Shown here piece by piece: positions 1 through 8,559 of a stretch of 28,869 nucleotides of DNA (positions are counted from its first letter, which is position 1; each line of letters begins with the position of its first letter). The DNA comes from Trichomonas tenax (lineage: Eukaryota > Parabasalia > Trichomonadida > Trichomonadidae): positions 1 through 28,869 of the forward strand of contig JALKBU010000661.1 of the NCBI GenBank assembly GCA_023091735.1. Reading direction: 5' to 3'. Position numbers and translations under genes: made by a program. The notes under the pieces were generated by a model. It did no database searches and was not told the DNA's origin. It was given only the letters and a program-made list of their open reading frames with translations.

Positions 1-1
1 C

Positions 2-337
2 ATGACAGACTTCGAAACTCTGAAATCGACATTAAAGGAAGAAATATTAAAGGAGCTTAGCTCCAAGACCGAAGGTCATGAACTCAAAGCAACAACGAAA
101 ACAAGAAAGTCTAAAAAGACTGAACAACGGGCTGAAAGCCCTGAGGCACGAAGTGCCGAAGCTGATGAAGGATTTACATCCTTAGAAAAGAAACCAGTTA
201 AGCCTAAACGTAGGTGTACAGAAAAACAATTAGCAGCACTTGCTGCAGGACGACAGAAGAATCCAAGGTGGATCGCAAAAAGAATGAAGAAAGAGGAAGA
301 AAAGAAGAAGCAGGAAGAAGAAAAGAAATCAGAATAA
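2..337 (+). CDS. Lysine-rich hypothetical protein, possibly 5'-partial
   Basis: I do not recognise this 111-residue protein. The visible frame opens with ATG at base 2, so the real start could lie outside the window. It is very basic and charged. The N-terminal 20 residues could form an amphipathic helix, the middle is rich in K, E, T and S, residues about 70-95 contain a basic stretch beginning RRCTEKQLAALAAGRQ, and the last 20 residues are almost only K and E (probable coiled coil or disordered tail). The stop is TAA. Charged proteins of this shape occur in large mobile elements of trichomonads, and a transposase remnant lies 340 bases downstream, so a mobile-element origin is possible. That is a weak inference from composition and context. 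No catalytic motif is visible. Confidence 0.55.
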   Translation: MTDFETLKSTLKEEILKELSSKTEGHELKATTKTRKSKKTEQRAESPEARSAEADEGFTSLEKKPVKPKRRCTEKQLAALAAGRQKNPRWIAKRMKKEEEKKKQEEEKKSE

Positions 338-446
338 CCACTAAAATTAATTTTTCAAAAACTGACTTCATAAATTCTAATCTTGACTTATAAAGTAACG
401 TAAAACATCAAATTTCTCTCATAACCACTAAAATTATTTTTCAAAA
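334..446. repeat. Direct repeat pair, about 26 bp
   Basis: Bases 334-360 and 421-446 carry the same sequence apart from one extra A in the first copy. It starts ATAACCACTAAAATTA and runs on through TTTTTCAAAA. The first copy overlaps the stop codon of the upstream gene. The copies lie 87 bases apart. This is seen directly; the origin is unknown, and a local duplication or the edge of a mobile element is possible. Confidence 0.6.
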
Positions 447-673
447 TTTCCTTACCCACAAATCCTTTCGCTTTATTTCATTAGTTAGTTAGCTAGTTTG
501 TCATAAATTATTTTTTAAAAAAACTGAATAAATTTTATATTCATTAGTTTCAAAACAAATTTTAACGTTAGTTTTGTAAGAAATTCAAAATTTGTTTTTT
601 ATATGGGAGCCTAACTTTGTAAACTAACTCTATCGTAAATATTAGTATTAATAAATCATTCGTTTTGTAATTT
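447..673. other. AT-rich intergenic DNA before the transposase remnant
   Basis: No gene is visible. A weak inverted repeat (AAAACAAATTTT near 552 and AAAATTTGTTTT near 588) is within what base composition alone could give. I looked here for a transposon terminal repeat matching sequence downstream of 1435 and found none. Confidence 0.4.
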
Positions 674-1435
674 GTGATTTTCGGTAATTATTTAAAAAGA
701 TGTTCGCAGAACTCGAGTCTTCGCCTCGAGTTCTGCGAACATCTTATTACTAACTCACCTGTGCTTCAGAAAAAATTCATTAGATGGGTGACAGTTATGA
801 ACCGAGTGAGAGGCTCCAATAAGGATTTCCCTGACTTTCCAGCAATATTAGGTTGTATTGATGCAACAGTTCAAGAAATTTCTTGCCCTTCGACAAACCA
901 GAAGAGGTTTTACAGCGGCAAACATAAATGTCATTGTGTGAAAACACAGGCTCTTGTCGATTTCGTCGGCTTCCTCATGCATCATAATCATTCCACGCAC
1001 GGTAAGCGTCATGATTTGAATGTATTTAAGCATACGAATGTAGCCGATTTGATAAGGAATGAAGCAAATGAAGTTTTCAACCATTTCGGCCTGTATCCAC
1101 AAGTTCTTGCCGATAGTGGGTATACAGGATTAAAATATATATTACCAGGTGCACAAGTAATGATGCGCAAGCCAAGAGGAGGTGAACTAACAGAACAAGA
1201 AAAGGCCCAGAATAGAAAAATTTCTCACTACAGAATTGTAGTAGAGAATTTTTTTGGTCGATTGAAAGTTTTATGGAAAATTATGGCTCTTCCGTATCGA
1301 TTGAAATTGGAGTATTACAATCCGATATTCACTTTTTGTGCAGCCCTGACAAATTTTCATCTTAAGAAATCTCCTTTACGTCAAGATGAATATGCTCCAT
1401 TCGAAGGATTATCAGATGATCACATTCATGTGTGA
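674..1435 (+). pseudogene. 5'-truncated Harbinger/IS5-like DDE transposase
   Basis: The open frame (253 codons) contains a complete DDE nuclease core. The motifs are a first Asp in GCIDATVQ (residue 63), YSGKHKCHCVKTQ (residues 80-92, like the YSGKxKxHxxKTQ motif of IS5/ISL2-type transposases), KRHDLNVFK (D114), LADSGYTG (D147) and VVENFFGRLK (E191). This fits the DDE_Tnp_4/Harbinger superfamily, which cuts and pastes DNA elements in the nucleus. The frame has no ATG before 797; the nominal first codon is GTG directly after an in-frame stop. The N-terminal helix-turn-helix region expected in this family is missing. The break coincides with a perfect fold-back at 697-745. No terminal inverted repeats or target duplication were found around it. 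I read it as a dead 5'-deleted copy; the catalytic residues themselves look intact. Confidence 0.8.
697..745. repeat. Perfect 21-bp inverted repeat (fold-back) at the transposase 5' break
   Basis: Arm 697-717 is the exact reverse complement of arm 725-745, with a 7-base spacer (TCTTCGC). Each arm includes TTCGCAGAACTCGAG or its complement. The right arm continues the transposase reading frame, so it is the ancestral copy, and the left arm is an inverted duplicate joined to unrelated AT-rich sequence. The pairing ends abruptly at both sides. Confidence 0.9.
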
Positions 1436-2128
1436 AAACTTTTCTCTGCAGAGCGATGTTCTATTTTGCAATGAATAATTGTGATTCATTCTGTTATGCC
1501 AATTGATGTACTAATATTTAAAGAATAGAAAACTAATATGTTCAAGATTTAAAAATTCAATATTCTTGATTAAAATCTACCATCTTTATTTCACTCTCTC
1601 ATGAATCCTATACATTATCAATATTCAAATCTATCAATTTTAGTAGTTAAAAATGCGTTATTTTGATCATTATATCCACTTCATGATATTAAAATTTTAA
1701 AAGCGAGATTAATGATGGATGATGTTTGAAATATGTTTTAAGTGAAATGTATATCATGTAGTATAAAGGAAATTGCCAACATCAATGAAAATAAATCAAA
1801 TCTTCAACCACTAAAAAATTGAACAAAATAACCATGAAAGGTTAAAATACCATCAAGAATTATAACGAAAGGGTGATGTTATTTTACAAAATTTCCGATA
1901 TTAAAAAAAAACCTATTTCAATAATTGAAAGCATAATCAATAATTGCTATTATGGTTGGATCCAAAATACCATAAGAAGACTGTTTTCACTTTCTCAGGC
2001 GATCTTTGTTTCTTTTGTGCGGAATTGATAAGGCTTTGTCTAATAAGCCATATATACCTTAGATACATCACGCAGATGGTTTTTGCTCCCGAAAAACGCG
2101 GGTGGTTCAGCAATTGGAGGTTAATTTC
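1436..2128. other. AT-rich intergenic DNA
   Basis: About 690 bases without a supported gene. A 73-codon frame at 1944-2165 has no family motif and a non-ATG start, and it overlaps the Myb promoter region. No transposon end was recognised downstream of the transposase remnant. Confidence 0.4.
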
Positions 2129-2133
2129 TCATA
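2129..2133 (+). promoter_or_regulatory. Relic initiator of broken Myb gene
   Basis: TCATA matches the trichomonad initiator TCA(C/T)(A/T), with the predicted start at base 2131. It lies 11-12 bases upstream of the position where the Myb start codon should be, the usual spacing. The motif is short, so spacing is the main support. Confidence 0.4.
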
Positions 2134-2142
2134 ATTTCGAAA

Positions 2143-2838
2143 TTGTCGTCTTCATCGCAAGCTGAGAGCACAGACGATTCCTCAGAACCCTACGTCTCGT
2201 TCCCTCACACTGCATCCGAGAAACACGGTAAAAGATTCACAAAAGAAGAAGATCATTTATTGAAAGAACTCGCCAAAGATAAGAAGAACGAAACGTGGAA
2301 GGCGATTGCCTGCTTCCTCCCGGGTCGAACTGCGTGTCAGTGCAGGGACAGATACAATCAGTACTTGTTTAAAGAAGTTGTTAATAAGCCGTGGACGCAG
2401 GATGAAGATGATATTATTGTAGAGAAGTATAGGCAGTATGGGCCACACTGGGTAAAGATTTCATAGTGTTTGCCTGGAAGAAGTGGAAATATTGTGAAAA
2501 ATAGATGGAATAGCGCTCTTACGAAATTCCACGGTATCAGCCATAAAAACCCAAAGCAGGAGAGAAGATCCAAAGGAGAAAAATTTATTGAAGACGATTT
2601 ATCATATTATAATGATAATTATGAGCCGAAGCATCATAAATCAACATATTACACACAAACTATACAGACTATTGAAGCTGTCCAACCTACAGAAAGCGAT
2701 ATTTCAGCAAATAATATTCAAAATCAAATATCAATGCCGAATCAACAAATTCATTCTATACCTGATAAAGAAAAACGAAATATTCTGCATGGAAGTGATT
2801 TACCTGATAGTGGTGATTTTGGAAATATCGCTTTCTAA
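2143..2838 (+). pseudogene. R2R3 Myb-like DNA-binding protein with lost start codon and internal stop
   Basis: One reading frame runs through, interrupted by TAG at 2464-2466. Before the stop are a first Myb repeat (aromatic/Trp positions F32, W52 and Y71, with LPGRTACQCRDRYNQYL) and most of a second (W84, W103, GPHWVKIS). After the stop the same frame continues with CLPGRSGNIVKNRWNS, the recognition helix of the second repeat, then about 110 polar residues. R2R3 Myb proteins are a large family of transcription regulators in trichomonads. The frame has no ATG; at the expected position the sequence reads ATTGTCGTCT, consistent with a one-base insertion or change in an original ATG. Two independent lesions favour a pseudogene over a sequencing error or readthrough. 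An intact relative lies at 16814-17245. Confidence 0.8.
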
Positions 2839-3328
2839 GAATTTTTATTATATGTGTTGTATTATATGTTTGTTCATAAGTGAATTAAAATATCTATTTA
2901 CTACTTGAGCAGAACTATTTTTCATGTCTAACAATGAAAGATATCATAGAGTAACAATGAGTAACGGCATTTTTTTATGATCATGAAACAAAGATACCTT
3001 CAAAGCTAAAAATCTTATGCTCTTCAATTCTTTTTATTACCAAACTCTTACACTGTTTAGTATACATCCTAAAGTTATAATATAAGTTTTGAACAAAACT
3101 ATACATATTTGTTTTCGTTAAAATAATTCAATTATTTTTCATCTTTTTTTTTTTTTTTTTTTTGATTTTACTTCGAATGAATCTTGAAATATCGATTTGG
3201 AATGTATTGATATATTATATACAATAAGAATGTATTTGATTAGATCTATTTTAAAAGATCTGATTTTTAAAATAAACGCACATTTAAAATAACAAACAAA
3301 ACAAGAAAAAAAAAAATAAAAATAAAAA
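2839..3328. other. Intergenic region with 20-base poly-T tract
   Basis: Between the broken plus-strand Myb gene and the minus-strand protease gene, whose 3' ends face each other. A run of 20 T lies at 3144-3163 and several A-rich runs follow it near 3300. The sequence downstream of the protease stop (minus strand) is T-rich. No gene is visible. Confidence 0.5.
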
Positions 3329-5002
3329 TTATAGTTGAACGGCAGTTTCACCAACAACAAACTCTGAGTTTTCAACAGGAACTATTATCGGGAAATCCGA
3401 ATTCTCGAAAACAAATGACCAAAGCTTCTCAAGGTCTTCTTCTGAAATGTATATTTTAGAAGAAGAGAATGGCATTCTAGAAATAAACACTTCTCTGATA
3501 TCTTCTGTAACTATTCCACGTGTCACGTTTCCTCCTGCGAGCTCGCTTGCGATGCTGAATATATTCTTGCCTTCATTCGACTCAGGAACAGTTCCAACCC
3601 ACTTCTGAGGGTCAGCAATCGTTTTAAGAGGAATTCCCCAATCGTACGGAAGATTGGAAAGATTTATAGCATCGTTGACCATCTTAACCTCGTCAGACAT
3701 CATTCTCGTGTACACCAAAATGTAGGACAAACTGCTGAAAGCTTCTTCTGCTGAAACTTTTTTCACACTTTCATCATCATACAAAACCCAGTTTTTTCCC
3801 TCCAAACAGTAGCAAACATAATGTCCGTATCCCATAGTACCTATGTGAGATATAATTGCAGTGATTTTGTATTTCGTTGGCCCTGAATTGATATCTCGAG
3901 GAATAAAGTGTCCAAAATCAACTTCGCCCTCAAAAGGGAAATCTATGAACTGGAAAACCTTTCCTATGCCAAACCATCTTCGCGTAAATCTGTTGAACTG
4001 TAAAATCAAAATTTCTGGTAGTGAAGATATCGCATTCACCATTGTGGCATTAGGAAACTTACATTCTGAACAATTGATGTGTGCTGGTGAAAACATTGTT
4101 TCCATACATTTTTCTAATGAAATCGAATCTGTTGAACCGTGCATCATAAATGAAACAAAAGAAGCAGATGAATTGCAACTATGGTTCTCCTCCCAGAAGT
4201 CTTCTACTCCAAAAGATCGCGGTATTTTAGTTTCTTCGTTGATTTCATCAACAACGTCCCAACCGTGGCCTGAAATGTCGATTGGCAGTATTGTAAATCT
4301 TTGACTACTCGTTGATGTGTGACCACACTTTACACATTGTACTGAATACGTTGTGTAACCTCCAAAAAGCATTTTCACGTTTGGATCTTCACAAAGTCTG
4401 TCGATGAACGAAAAAAGGAATTCGCTGGCATCCTCTTGACGTGTTGGTGAAAACTGTGGAAACACAGCATGTAATACGCGATTTAATTTTCTGTTGACTG
4501 TAACTGAAGCTGCAAAAAGACGACAAAGAGGTTGATTCGATGCCAACAATGCCGTAACGAGTGCTCCACAATGTCCTAATGCAGTCAAAACTGCAGATGT
4601 GTAACAAGAATTCCCTAAATTAGGAAATCCAGCGTTAAGAGTGGAATAAGGAGCAACAGGAATCGATTGCAAGCATATATTTATCAGTCTTTGTGGGCAA
4701 TTCAATAGAATTTTGCATTTCGAACATTTAATTTCAAAACTTAACAAATCAAGAATGAGTGTCTGTGAGTGCCCTTTCATGTGTTCCTCGAGCTGGCTCT
4801 TTTCGAGAAATATTTCCATACATGATAAACAAATTGTCGCAACTTTAACTAATTTGCTTGATTTTATGATCGCCAGCCACGCATCTGAGAGCTTCATCGA
4901 CAAATAGAGTCCTTTTTCGAGTCTCTTTTGGTCGATTGTGTGGCAACAACTCATTTGAATTATTTTAGATAACCTTATATGGAGAATTTCTTTCTGACTC
5001 AT
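3329..5002 (-). CDS. Ubiquitin-specific protease (peptidase family C19) with degenerate ZnF-UBP domain
   Basis: This cysteine protease should remove ubiquitin from proteins. Counting from ATG at 5002 (557 residues), the Cys box NLGNSCYTSAVL has catalytic C133, followed by QEDASEFL near 189, and the His box GYGHYVCYCLEGKNWVLYDDESV has H394 and D409/D410. Paired CxxC motifs near 223-226 and 311-314 are the zinc site of the fingers subdomain. The catalytic triad looks complete. The N-terminus (about residues 17-105) resembles a ZnF-UBP ubiquitin-binding domain: MSCCH, CLSC, HMKGH and CSKC are recognisable, but the second Cys pair of the classical domain is missing. About 120 residues after the catalytic domain are unassigned. 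The start is uncertain: ATG at 4954 (MSCCH) fits the ZnF-UBP family best, ATG at 5002 gives a short extension, and the frame is open to 5080 without a better ATG. It does not carry an obvious initiator. Confidence 0.88.
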   Translation of the reverse strand: MSQKEILHIRLSKIIQMSCCHTIDQKRLEKGLYLSMKLSDAWLAIIKSSKLVKVATICLSCMEIFLEKSQLEEHMKGHSQTLILDLLSFEIKCSKCKILLNCPQRLINICLQSIPVAPYSTLNAGFPNLGNSCYTSAVLTALGHCGALVTALLASNQPLCRLFAASVTVNRKLNRVLHAVFPQFSPTRQEDASEFLFSFIDRLCEDPNVKMLFGGYTTYSVQCVKCGHTSTSSQRFTILPIDISGHGWDVVDEINEETKIPRSFGVEDFWEENHSCNSSASFVSFMMHGSTDSISLEKCMETMFSPAHINCSECKFPNATMVNAISSLPEILILQFNRFTRRWFGIGKVFQFIDFPFEGEVDFGHFIPRDINSGPTKYKITAIISHIGTMGYGHYVCYCLEGKNWVLYDDESVKKVSAEEAFSSLSYILVYTRMMSDEVKMVNDAINLSNLPYDWGIPLKTIADPQKWVGTVPESNEGKNIFSIASELAGGNVTRGIVTEDIREVFISRMPFSSSKIYISEEDLEKLWSFVFENSDFPIIVPVENSEFVVGETAVQL

Positions 5003-5199
5003 TATTTCATACATCCATTGTATGCTTATAACGATTTTCAGCTCGAATATTGAGTTTGAGTTTAATATCAAATTTCTCAATTGACATCTTATTTTTCTGC
5101 TCGTAATCTCTTAGCATAGCCATAACTGGCTCTAATTGAAGTCTTTTATATGAAATAAAGGTTTGGCTAATAAGAGTTTTATAAAACAAACAAATTATA

Positions 5200-6123
5200 T
5201 ACTCTGTTGATCCTGAAGTTGATGACTCTTTGGCTGATGCACTTCAACCTTCTCTGTGAAGTCCTGTTTAAGTTAATAAATGGTCGCGATTTACTTTGTG
5301 TTACGTTCTTTCTTGGACGTGCTTCGATCTCTGCATAGATCTCTTGTGTGATGGTCTCGAATGCTTTTCAGAGTTCCTCACAAGATGGTCTTTTTGAAGG
5401 ATCAATCTCAAGACATGACTGGATTACGGACTTGATCTTACCAGTAGCGAGATTATTGATCTTTATGTCGCCAGTTTTGAGAGACTGAAGATGCTTCATG
5501 TTGTTGGAATCCTCGAATTGGAAATTGTTAGTCTTAATGACGTGTGCTGTAACTCCAAATGAACAAATGTCGGCTTTGAGGACATCGTATTCCTTGTGTA
5601 AGCTTTCTTCTGGCGCCATGTAAATCAATGTACCGCAAATAGTTTTTGTTAAATCTGAGTTTTCTGTAGAGAAACCAAAGTCCAAAAGTTTTGGATTGTT
5701 ATTTATGTCGAAGCAGATGTTGTCTGGCTTAATATCTCTGTGAGCGATGCCTCTCTGGTGGAGAGAATTTAATCCTTGGAGCATTGTGATGCACGTTAGG
5801 AGTCTTTCCTTATGAGAAAGGAAGCAGTTGTTTGTGATAAGATCGGACATGCAGCCATTCTCCATGTAATCCATCACAATAAATTGCTCGTCATAAATGA
5901 TCTTGTGGATTTTGACGAAACTGTTGTGATTTATCTTGTCCAGCATCCTAATTTCTGATTCTATATACTTCATCATCCCGTTGTCTTGGAATTTGTTTCT
6001 CTCCATAACGTTAAGAGCAACTTTCTCGTGAGTCTGTTCATTGACGGCCAAGGCAACAAAAGCGTATTCGCCCTAGTGTGAGGCCTTGAATATCCTGTAC
6101 TTGTCGATATTTGTTGGAATCAT
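5200..6123 (-). pseudogene. Serine/threonine protein kinase with nonsense mutations
   Basis: The natural start is ATG at 6123-6121 (MIPTNIDKYRIFKASH), followed after 16 codons by an in-frame TAG (6075-6073) inside the glycine-rich loop. The frame then continues with the kinase domain: VALNVMERNKF (the ATP-binding Lys of the VAxK motif is Asn), HRDIKPDN catalytic loop, LLDFGFS, MAPEE, and the C-lobe ending RPSCEEL. A TGA at 5370-5368 ends this stretch; the frame stays open beyond it for about 57 codons (KAFETITQEIYAEIEARPRK and on). A neighbouring frame there reads more protein-like near 5260, hinting at a further frameshift. The family resembles CAMK-type kinases abundant in trichomonads. Two premature stops plus the lost Lys argue for a pseudogene. 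The 3' limit is an estimate. Confidence 0.85.
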
Positions 6124-6141
6124 TAAAAATAATAAATAAAA

Positions 6142-6146
6142 AGTGA
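6142..6146 (-). promoter_or_regulatory. Initiator motif of kinase gene
   Basis: On the minus strand this reads TCACT, matching TCA(C/T)(A/T), with the predicted start 21 bases upstream of the kinase ATG at 6123. The promoter appears kept although the coding sequence is broken. Confidence 0.4.
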
Positions 6147-7287
6147 CTTTGTTCAATTATTTGCGTTAGTTAGAAAATGTTTCTGAACTCTTTCAATGTC
6201 AAAATTCGCGAAACCATAGTATTCCTGTTCAGTATCATGTGTTTATTAATATATCATTGAAGGTTCAAAAATGCTCACAAAAATTTGAATTTTTTGAGAA
6301 CAATTTTTTAAATATACATTGAATTACTTTCCCACTTTCTGTTGAGCGGAATATTTTTTAACGGAAATATACCATGGAGTAACATTTCAAACTTATTTCG
6401 AGTTGATTTGAAAAAGCCTAATAATAAAAATAATGGTCCATAAACTATCTTAAAGAGTTATCTAAAAGCGTTTTGTCTGTTGGCATTCTAATTATTATTA
6501 TTTGAATCAATTGTTGAAAATTCTCAATAATGAAAAAGCTTTTTTGTTTATATCTTGAAGAAGGCTAAATAAATAATTTTTTTAAAAAAATCTATCTCTT
6601 TGAATCTTTGCTGTTATTTGAGATCTGATTTGAGAGGTTTATGTAAGGACATCGAGAACATGTGATGCTCTACCCTATTCTGATCTTTTTGTAATGAAAA
6701 TTGAGATTGATATTTTTATTAAAAGATTCTTCTCATAAGATATATAATGATTATATGTTATAGAATCAGAGTTCAAAGTTTGGGCTCGAAAACTGTGTTT
6801 TTTAAAGTTAAATTAATCCGCTACAAATTGATAACATTGAGGGAAAAATAAACGTCATTGACAAATTTTGAGGGTTGCTCGTCAAGATTGATTTTTTAGA
6901 CTTTTGAGCAATTTTAATTTTATTCCATGGAAATAAATGCCCATGGGATTACATATCTACGCGTTAAAATGAAATATATGAAAAACAAAACTGAGAAATC
7001 CGTGACCATGGTCCCGGGACTTTTGGATCTTAATTTCTTCCATCTAATAAAGCGATTTCTCGTCGGATCACAAAATTATTTTCTATGGTCTGGAAAATTA
7101 GAAATAGAGATAAAAAATCAATGGCAAGGCCTATTCCAAACATTAGAATTCGGTTTTTGCGTCTTCTCTATGGTAAATTTACCTCTATAATGTGCTTAAA
7201 CTCGATATTAGATTATTGATAAAATATTGTGGTTGTTGAAACCTGTAACTTTAGAGATAGATAAAATGGTTTATTTATAATATTGTA
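6147..7287. other. Long AT-rich non-coding stretch
   Basis: More than 1.1 kb without a supported gene. An 87-codon frame at 6927-7190 shows no motif, is rich in residues encoded by AT-rich triplets and lacks an initiator. A 19-base string near 6510 recurs in the beta-helix pseudogene near 14316. Confidence 0.45.
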
Positions 7288-7563
7288 GGTATAATAAAGA
7301 GTCAAGAAAAGTGATGTGTTTACATGGCAGTTATAATTATGTTTCGGCATGTAAAGTCTGCCATTTTAACAAAGGGTGTTCATTTAAGCTTAATATACTC
7401 CCTAGCAAGCTTGATAGATTCTCTAATAAGATTTACAGATGCTATAACAAGTTTAATTGAACTTTATAAATACAGATTCTGATTAGCTAAACAATTTTAC
7501 ATGTCAAAATGAAATATATTTGCCGTGTAAACATGTCGCTTTTTCGTGACTCTTTATTATACC
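7288..7563. mobile_element. 276-bp MITE-like element with long imperfect terminal inverted repeats
   Basis: The left end begins GGTATAATAAAGAGTCAAGA. The reverse complement of the right end begins GGTATAATAAAGAGTCACGA. The match continues with few mismatches for about 42 bases (to about 7330 on the left and from about 7521 on the right) and, with a small gap, for roughly 75 bases. It is far too small to encode a transposase, and no coding frame is present. A target duplication is not clear: no direct repeat flanks 7288 and 7563, but a TA at 7290-7291 and 7560-7561 would fit a TA-inserting (Tc1/mariner-type) element if the ends are two bases further in. It lies in gene-free DNA between the kinase pseudogene and the HAD gene. 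Confidence 0.85.
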
Positions 7564-7858
7564 CAACAGTTTTACGTGTTTTTACATCCATATTCAACTG
7601 TTTTAGAGTTCATCACAAATTTTGATGGGCAAATACTCATTATTTTTCTTTTATTTTGGGGTTAAAATAGTTTTATATATGATAGTGAATACAAGAAACG
7701 AATAAAAAAACAAAATTTTTATTCCACAGAAAATGAAAATCAATTTTTCATCGTTTTCCACAAAATTTTAGGAACTTTGATGTTTTCTGTCATATAATTG
7801 ATTTGCGGATTAGATATTGAAAAAATATTCAATCAGAAATTTTTTTGCTCGACCATTA
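7564..7858. other. Upstream region of HAD gene
   Basis: AT-rich and without a gene. Only the initiator at its downstream end is recognisable. Confidence 0.4.
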
Positions 7859-7863
7859 TCACA
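7859..7863 (+). promoter_or_regulatory. Initiator (Inr) of HAD gene
   Basis: TCACA fits TCA(C/T)(A/T). The predicted start is A7861, giving a 6-base leader before ATG at 7867. Very short leaders are normal in trichomonads. The motif also supports 7867 as the start codon. Confidence 0.65.
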
Positions 7864-7866
7864 AAA

Positions 7867-8559
7867 ATGACTCAAATCAAGTGTGTTATATGTGATGTCG
7901 ATGGACTCCTTGTCGACTCAGAGGGAATCTTCGCTGCTGCTGTCCTCAAATACAGCGGGCACGAGCTTACACAGGATTTACATTTAGCGATTATGGGAAC
8001 GAAGGGACCAGAGTGCGGAAAGATCCTCATGAAGGCTTTCGGCATCGAAGGTGATCCTACTGCATATATGAAGAAGTTCGATATCGTTCTCAACGAATTA
8101 CTTCCAGAATCGGATTTGATGCCAGGAGCAAGAAAACTCGTTGAAACATTCGTTTCTAAGCGCATCCCAATCGGCATTGCTACAGGAAGCAATAGATGCA
8201 ACTTAGATGCAAAGACTGTTAAACACACAGATTTATTCGCTAAATTCGATGTCTCCACATGCGGTGATGAGGTTTCCCACGGAAAGCCAAACCCAGAAAT
8301 CTTCTTAACCACAATGAAGAAACTCGGAGTTGAAGATCCAAAGGAAGTTCTCGTTTTCGAGGATGCTCCAACAGGTGTCAAGGCTGCCATCTCTGCTGGA
8401 ATGTCTTGCGTCATGGTTCCAGACAAATCACTTCCATACCAGAGATTACTCGACGAATATGGTGTTAAGCCAACAATTTTGCTTGATAGCCTCGATCAGT
8501 TCGATTTCTCATCATTCAAGTTCGTTAACAAGGATGGCAAGATTGATGGTGAGAACTAA
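7867..8559 (+). CDS. HAD-superfamily phosphatase, HDHD1/pseudouridine-5'-phosphatase-like
   Basis: This 230-residue soluble hydrolase should remove phosphate from a small phosphorylated metabolite in the cytosol. All four HAD motifs are present: DVDGLLVDSE (nucleophile D10, acid D12), ATGSN (T106), HGKPNPEIF (K140) and VFEDAPTGVKAA (E165, D166). A helical cap between residues about 20 and 85 is of the subclass I type. The overall pattern is closest to the HDHD1/GS1 group (pseudouridine 5'-phosphatases) and related sugar-phosphate phosphatases. The substrate cannot be fixed from sequence. The ATG at 7867 is chosen over upstream non-ATG codons because of the initiator 6 bases before it and because the HAD fold starts at residue 4. 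The stop TAA is followed by A, forming the TAAA polyadenylation signal described for Trichomonas. Confidence 0.92.
   Translation: MTQIKCVICDVDGLLVDSEGIFAAAVLKYSGHELTQDLHLAIMGTKGPECGKILMKAFGIEGDPTAYMKKFDIVLNELLPESDLMPGARKLVETFVSKRIPIGIATGSNRCNLDAKTVKHTDLFAKFDVSTCGDEVSHGKPNPEIFLTTMKKLGVEDPKEVLVFEDAPTGVKAAISAGMSCVMVPDKSLPYQRLLDEYGVKPTILLDSLDQFDFSSFKFVNKDGKIDGEN

Noticed and set aside
1944..2165. 73-codon frame upstream of Myb 1
   Set aside because: It starts at a non-ATG codon, overlaps the Myb initiator and shows no motif.
5007..5189. 60-codon minus-strand frame upstream of the protease as a separate gene
   Set aside because: It overlaps the possible protease 5' end and the kinase 3' relic, and has no motif.
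2143..6123. Reassigned stop codons as the explanation for in-frame TAG and TGA in the Myb and kinase genes
   Set aside because: TAG, TGA and TAA all end intact genes here (ankyrin, Myb 2, HAD, Rab), and both broken genes carry other lesions.
6927..7190. 87-codon plus-strand frame
   Set aside because: No motif, no initiator, residue content driven by AT-rich triplets, and it lies in long gene-free DNA.
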